In this document: piece after piece, positions 5,529 to 10,159 of the stretch
Numbering within the stretch: position 1 is the stretch's first letter
Layout: each line of letters starts with the position of its first letter
Origin: UMGS1387 sp045577475
Lineage (GTDB): Bacteria; Bacillota; Clostridia; Oscillospirales; CAG-382
DNA length: 10,159 nucleotides
Assembly: GCA_045577475.1 (NCBI GenBank)
Contig: JAZNIM010000098.1
Location: 1-10,159 of the forward strand
Direction: 5' to 3'
Program-made: the position numbers and the translations under genes
The notes under the pieces: generated by a model
Told to the model about the DNA's origin: nothing
The model's input: only the letters and a program-made list of their open reading frames with translations
Databases searched by the model: none

Positions 5529-7436
5529 TTACATATATATGTTAAAGTACCCGTTTTCATTTTCAAGCTCAAAGTTTGTACCCGTTCCGTAGTCACATAA
5601 CTTTGTTGTAAAGCTGTCGCTGCCGTTTGAAAATTCAGCCTCATACAGATAACCCACTTTGTCGCTGTTAATGTGTGTAAGCTTTACACTGTAGCCTTTG
5701 CCGCAAATCGTGTCACCTGAGAACATTTCTTCCTCGGTGTGTCCGATAAGCTTGCTTTTGGTAAGAAGAAGCGGTCCGTGCATAACCTTTGACATCCTCT
5801 TTACTGCCATATGCTCCTTGACTGCACCGTAAGGCGAGCTTGGAATAAGATACTGGTTAAGGTCATAGCCTTCAAGCTGTTCGGCATCAACCTCATAAGG
5901 ATAGTCAACAATCTCAGTTTTGATGTCAAATTTTATGTCAATTTTGTGCTCTCCACCGCCGACGGTAAGACAGAAGTACTTTCCGCCCTCGGCTCTTATT
6001 TCACTTCCGTTGACCTTAATAAAGGTTTCTCGGCTCCAGGAGGGAATTCTTATTTTAAGGTTTGTCTGCTTCTCTGTTTTAACGGTGATGTTTGCAATTC
6101 CGTCCCCGAATACTCTGCCGTCAATGAGCACTTCGACCTTACCCATGGGACTGTCAATTACACCTTCATATTCCGTGAAAAGGTTGATGTAAATTGCATC
6201 ATCCGAGTACATTGCAAAACACTCTGCCGCATTTAAAAATCCTCTGTGAAGGTTGTTTACACAGCAGTGCTGGTATTTTGACTGTGCCTGACCATGGGCA
6301 ACATAGTGGCGGTCGGCAGTTCTGACGCCTCTTGAACCCCACTTACCGTCAGCAAAGGAGCTTGCTCTGAAGGCGTTGTAAAAGGCAAGCTCAATGGAAT
6401 CAATGTACTTCATATCACCGGTTAAAGTGAATAATTCGTAGCAAACTCTCATCCAATGGATAACGTCGCAAGGCTCTGAAATGCCGTTGATTTTGTAAGC
6501 AGCCTTTGCAAATTTGTCGTTGTAGCCGACGCTGAACATGGGATTGAGTTCATGTGCTTTAAGCTGTTCATAGATATTTTCTACAGAAGTCAGGTACTTC
6601 TTTTCACCTGTAATTCTGTACAGTTCAAGAATACCGTCAAGACAGGACATCATTTCATATGCCTTCATTGTCCATGTTTCTTTGTACCAGTCATGCAAAG
6701 GAATGTTTTTAAGACCGTTGGCTATAAGATTTGGCATGGGACCGTCTTCTTTTTCCCACATTGCCGCTTCTTCAAGACAGAAATCAAGATACTTCTTATT
6801 TCCTGTCAGTCTGTAAAGAACGAGCATGGGTTTGAGAATGGAAAATGCGGGAAGTCCCCTCATTACACCAACATAGCAAAGGTGAGTATTAAGTTCATGC
6901 AAATCACCGATAAGCTGTGAAGCATGTCTGTCTGCACCTTCAAGAATAGCTTTATCTTCAGTAAGCATATAAGCTTCAAGAAGTCCCCACAGTGTATACT
7001 TTCTGCACCATACGTTCCAGTTCCATTCACAGTGCCAGCCGATTTCATTTACCGTAACTTCAGGGTCTGCCGCAAACATTTTCTTTGAGTCGACATATGT
7101 ACCGATATATCCGTCCTCACGTGCTGTTGAAATAAGGCTGATTGCACCCTTGTGTACAAAATCAAGAAGCTGCTTGTCGCCTGTGTAAAGAGCACATCTT
7201 GATGCGCAAATCATCCATTTGCCCCAAAATTCACCTCTCCACAGTCCGTAGGAAAGCTTGTCGTCCTCCTTTTCTCTGAAAAAGTCCTCACACTCACGGT
7301 ATATAACATTGCGTGCATAGTTGCTTGTGAGTCTTTCGTATATGAGATTTGCGAACTGATGCTCTATATCTCCTCTGAATTTTATATTTTTAAGACAGGG
7401 AGAAGTGATTTTGTTTTTTATTGGATATGTAATCAT
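5529..7436 (-). CDS. Glycoside hydrolase family 127-like, putative beta-L-arabinofuranosidase
   Basis: The 635-residue product belongs to the DUF1680/GH127-type family, (alpha/alpha)6-barrel enzymes that remove L-arabinofuranose from glycans; characterised members are zinc-dependent and use a cysteine nucleophile. The metal/catalytic residues appear conserved: E321 and C323 in ISEPCDVIHWM and the C391-C392 pair in YQHCCVNNLHRG. The N-terminal barrel repeats include YRLTGNKKYLDFCLEEAA (208-225) and a similar YRITGEKKYLTSVENIYEQ (273-291). A beta-rich C-terminal region starts near 430. There is no signal peptide, so it probably acts in the cytosol on imported oligosaccharides. Start: AAAGGA lies about ten bases before the ATG. 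It has its own promoter and terminator and no neighbouring sugar transporter. The exact substrate is not deducible; GH146 and other related families share this fold and cysteine chemistry. Confidence 0.88.
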   Translation of the reverse strand: MITYPIKNKITSPCLKNIKFRGDIEHQFANLIYERLTSNYARNVIYRECEDFFREKEDDKLSYGLWRGEFWGKWMICASRCALYTGDKQLLDFVHKGAISLISTAREDGYIGTYVDSKKMFAADPEVTVNEIGWHCEWNWNVWCRKYTLWGLLEAYMLTEDKAILEGADRHASQLIGDLHELNTHLCYVGVMRGLPAFSILKPMLVLYRLTGNKKYLDFCLEEAAMWEKEDGPMPNLIANGLKNIPLHDWYKETWTMKAYEMMSCLDGILELYRITGEKKYLTSVENIYEQLKAHELNPMFSVGYNDKFAKAAYKINGISEPCDVIHWMRVCYELFTLTGDMKYIDSIELAFYNAFRASSFADGKWGSRGVRTADRHYVAHGQAQSKYQHCCVNNLHRGFLNAAECFAMYSDDAIYINLFTEYEGVIDSPMGKVEVLIDGRVFGDGIANITVKTEKQTNLKIRIPSWSRETFIKVNGSEIRAEGGKYFCLTVGGGEHKIDIKFDIKTEIVDYPYEVDAEQLEGYDLNQYLIPSSPYGAVKEHMAVKRMSKVMHGPLLLTKSKLIGHTEEEMFSGDTICGKGYSVKLTHINSDKVGYLYEAEFSNGSDSFTTKLCDYGTGTNFELENENGYFNIYM

Positions 7437-7477
7437 GTTTTTTCTTCCTTTCGGCGAGAAGTTTTCAATACAATGTT

Positions 7478-7505
7478 ATTATATCACGAACTGCGTATTA
7501 TTCAA
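7478..7505 (-). promoter_or_regulatory. Sigma-70-type promoter of the GH127-like gene
   Basis: On the minus strand, TTGAAT (7500-7505) is followed after 16 bases by a perfect TATAAT (7478-7483), about 42 bases before the start codon at 7436. Spacing and sequence fit a housekeeping promoter well, and the terminator upstream at 7548-7569 leaves the gene as its own transcription unit. Confidence 0.75.
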
Positions 7506-7517
7506 GGAGAATTTTTT

Positions 7518-7536
7518 CGATTTTATGTAAAAATCG
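7518..7536. promoter_or_regulatory. Palindrome upstream of the GH127 promoter, possible operator
   Basis: CGATTTT (7518-7524) and AAAATCG (7530-7536) form a perfect seven-base inverted repeat with a five-base spacer, 12 bases upstream of the -35 box of the GH127 promoter. This is where an activator would bind. It is AT-rich, and no regulator gene is in the window, so it remains a suggestion. Confidence 0.35.
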
Positions 7537-7547
7537 TACATTTTTGC

Positions 7548-7569
7548 AAAAAAGCGGCAGATGCACCGC
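7548..7569 (-). terminator. Intrinsic terminator after the small cysteine-rich gene
   Basis: On the minus strand GCGGT, a six-base loop and GCCGC form a five-pair stem (last pair a wobble), followed by TTTTTT. It lies 12 bases after the stop of the small cysteine-rich gene and upstream of the GH127 promoter, so it probably closes the ttcA-side transcription unit. Confidence 0.65.
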
Positions 7570-7581
7570 GTTTTCCGCATG

Positions 7582-7785
7582 TTACATCTTGCCGCCGTTG
7601 TCCGCAGAATAGCTTTTGCACATACAGTTTTTGCAGCCGCCGTTCTTTTCACATTCTTTCAAATTTGAGCAGGTAAATAACCTGTCGCGTCCTGCTCTGT
7701 GACGGCTGACCGTGGTGTTTTTTCCTATTATATGACAGTACCTTTCAAGTGTTTCGTAGCCGCATATGCTTTCTTTTTCCGACAA
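7582..7785 (-). CDS. Small cysteine-rich protein, TTG start, 67 aa
   Basis: The product begins MSEKESICGYETLERYC and ends in NGGKM. Translation would start at a TTG (7783-7785) with GGAGG seven bases upstream; no ATG precedes it in frame. Seven cysteines stand out: C8, C17, C39, C45, C51, C54 and C56, the last five spaced CX5CX5CX2CXC in the C-terminal half, which could bind zinc or an iron-sulfur cluster. There is no signal peptide, so disulfides are less likely. I do not recognise the family. Good ribosome binding site, cysteine spacing, and a terminator 12 bases after its stop support a real gene. It follows the phosphatase-family gene on the same strand after 75 bases and may share its transcript. 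Confidence 0.65.
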   Translation of the reverse strand: MSEKESICGYETLERYCHIIGKNTTVSRHRAGRDRLFTCSNLKECEKNGGCKNCMCKSYSADNGGKM

Positions 7786-7800
7786 AATAAATCCTCCAAA

Positions 7801-7832
7801 CCTTTGTATAGTACCTTCAGTATATGCAAAGG
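7801..7832 (-). promoter_or_regulatory. Hairpin between the phosphatase-family gene and the small cysteine-rich gene
   Basis: CCTTTGTATA at 7801-7810 pairs with TATGCAAAGG at 7823-7832 (one wobble) around a 12-base loop. On the minus strand it falls after the phosphatase-family stop and ends seven bases before the GGAGG of the small gene. It has only a short TTT after it, so it is either a weak terminator/processing site or a leader hairpin of the small gene. Confidence 0.4.
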
Positions 7833-7860
7833 CAGGAGGAATTATTCATGTTAAATTGTC

Positions 7861-8628
7861 TTAAATTTCCGCAACAACCGAAACAGGATAGTGATCGGAG
7901 AGGTAAACGCCGTTAACCTTGTCGTCGTGAAGGGTGAGAGTACCCTCTACAGCCTTGCCGCTGGAGAATATGTAGTCAATCTTGTAATCCTTTTCAACCT
8001 TGCCGTAGTTGTGGAAGGTAATTCCGTCATCGGGAATTCCGCATGTAAGGTCGTTGACGCCGGGAGCATTTTTGAATACAAGAATTTCGGGGTCATTTGG
8101 TCTTCCGTTCATGTCGCCTGTAATGAAGAAGGGGAGAGGTTCTTTGCCAGCAAGCACCTTTGAAACAATCATGGATGCACCGCAAACCTTTGCGTATCTT
8201 CCAATGTGGTCAAGATGTGTGTTTGCAAAGTTGAATACTGTAGTTGTTTCTCTGTCAACAAGGGTTGCAAGAGAGCAGATTCTCGGACAGTCGCTCTGGT
8301 CAAGATGAAAGCGTGAGCCGGGAATGTCAGGAGTGTCCGACAGCATGAACTGCTCAAACCTTACAAGGTCAAACTTGTCACGTCTGTATGCAATGGATGC
8401 ACTTTCGTCGTCATAGTTCTTGCCTCTGCCCATGCCTAAAAGCACGTAGTCCGTAAGATTGTCACTTAACCATGCTCTCACATGGGGAAGCACCTCCTGA
8501 AAGCCGATGAGGTCAGGCTTTTCCTTGTCGAGGAACTTTTTGATGCCGTCTTTTCTGTTGTCAAAACGGTATTCTCCGTCCCCGGGATTGTCGTATCTGA
8601 TGTTGAATGTCATTACCTTGATTTTCAT
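7861..8628 (-). CDS. Endonuclease/exonuclease/phosphatase family hydrolase
   Basis: The 255-residue product has the complete motif series of the EEP (DNase I-like) fold, metal-dependent enzymes that hydrolyse phosphodiesters or phosphomonoesters: MTFNIRYDN (6-14, Asn9), GFQEV (42-46, Glu45), NTHLDH (136-141, His138), GDMNGRP (171-177, Asp172 and Asn174), KIDYIF (216-221, Asp218) and SDHYPV (244-249, Asp245/His246). No signal peptide is visible, so it is cytosolic. It resembles the standalone EEP proteins of gut bacteria that usually carry only a general name; the substrate (nucleic acid, phospholipid or sugar phosphate) cannot be told. Start: AAAGGAGG eight bases before the ATG. It begins 39 bases after the ttcA-like stop on the same strand, so the two probably share a transcript. 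Confidence 0.92.
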   Translation of the reverse strand: MKIKVMTFNIRYDNPGDGEYRFDNRKDGIKKFLDKEKPDLIGFQEVLPHVRAWLSDNLTDYVLLGMGRGKNYDDESASIAYRRDKFDLVRFEQFMLSDTPDIPGSRFHLDQSDCPRICSLATLVDRETTTVFNFANTHLDHIGRYAKVCGASMIVSKVLAGKEPLPFFITGDMNGRPNDPEILVFKNAPGVNDLTCGIPDDGITFHNYGKVEKDYKIDYIFSSGKAVEGTLTLHDDKVNGVYLSDHYPVSVVAEI

Positions 8629-8667
8629 GGTAAAATCCTCCTTTTATTTGTGTATGGTTGTCTGTAA

Positions 8668-9453
8668 TTATATTTCCTTCGAAGCTCCGTCATCCGTAAG
8701 CTTAAAGCCGTCAATCTCTCCTCGCTGCATTGCACCGAATATTCTGTATTTGATGCCTTTGTTGTCCTTGTCAAGCTGATTTAAAAGCTGCTTTATCTTT
8801 TCTCTGTCGGAATTTTTGTCCGCAGGGCATGAGCTTTTGAGAACAGGCAGGTCTGAGTGGTTTATGAAATAGCGTATATCCTTTTCGGGAACGTATACAA
8901 GGGGACGTAAAACCGTAATATCCATTCTGTCAAGATATGTTACGGGAGAAAAGCAGCCCAGTCTTCCTTCGTTGAAAAGATTCATCATAAAGGTTTCCAC
9001 CGCATCGTCAAAGTGATGACCCAGAGCAATTTTGTTGCACCCCAGCTCCTTTGCATGTGTGTGAAGCGCACCCCTTCTCATTCTTGCGCAAAGTGAGCAG
9101 GGATTTTTTTCTTTTCGTATGTCAAATATGATTTTTGCAATATCTGTTTCAAACAGCGTGAAATTCACGTCAAGTTGACGGCAAAGCTCACCCAGCTTTT
9201 CATAGCTCTGCTTTGTTTCTTCTTCACTGCCAAAGCCTGCCTTGTAAAAACCGGGGTCCATTGAGATAACCTCAATGTCAAACTTTTTGGGATAAAACAG
9301 CTTGAGGTTTGCAAGCGCACAGACAAGGGCAATGGAATCCTTGCCGCCGGAAAGACCGACTGCAATCCTGTCGCCGTCGCTTATCATTTCATAATCGTCA
9401 ACTGCTCTTCGTGTGTAGCTGAGCAGTCGTCTTGTGTTAAAGGAAAAACTCAT
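8668..9453 (-). CDS. ttcA: TtcA-like tRNA 2-thiocytidine synthetase family protein
   Basis: The product is a PP-loop ATPase of the TtcA/TtuA type, which activates a tRNA base with ATP and replaces oxygen by sulfur; TtcA makes 2-thiocytidine at position 32. From the chosen start: PP-loop SGGKDS (35-40), CSLCARMRRG (119-128), ALGHHFDDAVETFMMNLF (143-160) and SSCPAD (207-212). C119, C122 and C209 match the cysteines that hold the iron-sulfur cluster in TtcA. At 261 residues it is somewhat shorter than the E. coli enzyme. The ATG at 9453 is preferred because GGAG lies six bases upstream and family members start near RRLLSYTRRA; an in-frame ATG at 9492 would add 13 residues and has a poorer site. 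It leads the minus-strand unit with the phosphatase-family gene. Exact tRNA target is inferred from the family. Confidence 0.88.
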   Translation of the reverse strand: MSFSFNTRRLLSYTRRAVDDYEMISDGDRIAVGLSGGKDSIALVCALANLKLFYPKKFDIEVISMDPGFYKAGFGSEEETKQSYEKLGELCRQLDVNFTLFETDIAKIIFDIRKEKNPCSLCARMRRGALHTHAKELGCNKIALGHHFDDAVETFMMNLFNEGRLGCFSPVTYLDRMDITVLRPLVYVPEKDIRYFINHSDLPVLKSSCPADKNSDREKIKQLLNQLDKDNKGIKYRIFGAMQRGEIDGFKLTDDGASKEI

Positions 9454-9526
9454 TTTAAACTCCGCTTCTTCATATTTTCCCTGTGATTTCATATAATGTA
9501 TAAACCTTGTTTTAGGGAGGAAAAGT

Positions 9527-10159
9527 ATGAAGCGTCAATCTTTTAAATACATTTTTTATCTTAATCTTCTTTTTATAGCAACCTGTGCCGTAATTACGTT
9601 TTTTTCATCCGTCAGCCCCCAAAAGCATATCCCCGTAAGCGTGACAACGCCGATTATGAACCACACCTATGAGCAAATGCCATTTTGCGAGGGTGCGGCA
9701 TCTGCCGTAATTATAGACGGGAAAAGCGGGGCTGTGCTGTATGAAAAGAATGCCTCGATGCGTCTTCCCATGGCAAGCACCACAAAGATAATGACGGCAC
9801 TTGCGGTAATAAAGTATGCCGACTTAAATGCAACCGTTACGGTTGACAAGAAGGCAGCAGGGGTTGAAGGCTCGTCAATATACCTTCGTGAGGGTGAAAA
9901 AATCACGGTGCTTGACCTGCTTTACGGTCTTATGTTGGAATCGGGAAACGATGCAGCAACTGCCCTTGCAATAGGGTGCTTTGGAAGCGAGGAGGCTTGC
10001 TGTGATAAAATGAATGAAATAAGCCATGCTCTTGGGCTTATTGACACACACTTTGACAACGTTCACGGTCTTGACAGCGACAACCACTATACTACCACTT
10101 ATGAGCTTGCAAGGATAACTTCAGAAGCAATGAAAAATCCGATTTTCAAGCAGCTTGTG
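9527..10159 (+). CDS. D-alanyl-D-alanine carboxypeptidase (S11, DacF/PBP5 type), 3' partial
   Basis: The first 211 codons of a penicillin-binding DD-carboxypeptidase that trims the terminal D-Ala from cell-wall stem peptides outside the membrane. It opens with an N-terminal signal/anchor (MKRQSFKYIFYLNLLFIATCAVITFF, roughly residues 1-26), then SAVIIDGKSGAVLYEKN (59-75), the catalytic SxxK box STTK (Ser84, Lys87) in LPMASTTKIMTAL, and the SGN motif (139-141) in GLMLESGNDAA. The KTG box lies beyond the right edge. GGGAGG at 9515-9520 is six bases before the ATG. It is divergent from the ttcA-like gene across 73 bases, which also hold a TATAAT at 9492-9497 that could serve this gene, although no good -35 box is seen. 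C20 follows IAT, a poor lipobox, so a lipoprotein is unlikely. Confidence 0.93.
   Translation, partial: MKRQSFKYIFYLNLLFIATCAVITFFSSVSPQKHIPVSVTTPIMNHTYEQMPFCEGAASAVIIDGKSGAVLYEKNASMRLPMASTTKIMTALAVIKYADLNATVTVDKKAAGVEGSSIYLREGEKITVLDLLYGLMLESGNDAATALAIGCFGSEEACCDKMNEISHALGLIDTHFDNVHGLDSDNHYTTTYELARITSEAMKNPIFKQLV

Noticed and set aside
5811..6236. 141-codon open frame on the plus strand inside the GH127-like gene
   Set aside because: Antisense to the conserved enzyme; no motif, so a shadow frame.
7848..7916. 22-codon + strand frame preceded by AGGAGGA
   Set aside because: The ribosome binding site looks good, but the frame is very short, overlaps the end of the phosphatase-family gene in antisense and its product resembles nothing; chance is the simpler reading.
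9527..9586. Lipoprotein signal in the DD-carboxypeptidase (C20)
   Set aside because: The residues before the cysteine (IAT) do not make a good lipobox, and the hydrophobic stretch continues past it, so a normal signal peptide or anchor is more likely.

Overview
The window joins two kinds of DNA. Roughly 1-5300 is the right-hand part of an integrated mobile element with all genes on the + strand. Roughly 5529-10159 looks like ordinary chromosome. The gene families (TnpW, a TnpX-type large serine recombinase, an S11 DD-carboxypeptidase, a cytosolic GH127-like enzyme), strong AGGAGG-type ribosome binding sites and the moderately AT-rich composition point to a Gram-positive gut-type Clostridia (Bacillota). 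The exact genus cannot be read from the sequence.

Mobile element, left to right: the 3' part of a P4-type primase/SF3 helicase (replication); four tightly packed small genes of unknown function, one with a TTG start and a zinc-knuckle motif; an HK97-fold major capsid protein of 297 residues; a hairpin-rich non-coding stretch of about 260 bases; tnpW; and a TnpX-like serine recombinase that would integrate and excise the element. Its right edge lies somewhere in 5304-5528 and its left edge is outside the window. There is no terminase, portal, prohead protease or tail gene between the replication gene and the recombinase. A capsid gene is therefore embedded alone in an element otherwise built like a Tn4451-type integrative element. 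This is the most notable content of the window and suggests a phage-satellite or capsid-bearing mobile element, unless packaging genes lie further left.

Chromosomal part: a GH127-like beta-L-arabinofuranosidase gene on the minus strand converges on the recombinase and has its own recognisable promoter and intrinsic terminator. Upstream of it, also on the minus strand, is a probable transcription unit: a TtcA-like tRNA thiolation enzyme, an endonuclease/exonuclease/phosphatase-family hydrolase and a small cysteine-rich protein with a TTG start, closed by an intrinsic terminator. Divergent from ttcA is the 5' part of a D-alanyl-D-alanine carboxypeptidase gene running off the right edge.

How they work together: the element genes form a replication, capsid and integration set. 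The flanking host genes (tRNA modification, phosphoester hydrolysis, arabinoside breakdown, cell-wall trimming) show no functional tie to the element. The 5304-5528 interval mixes terminators from both sides and an inverted repeat, and is where the insertion boundary should be sought.
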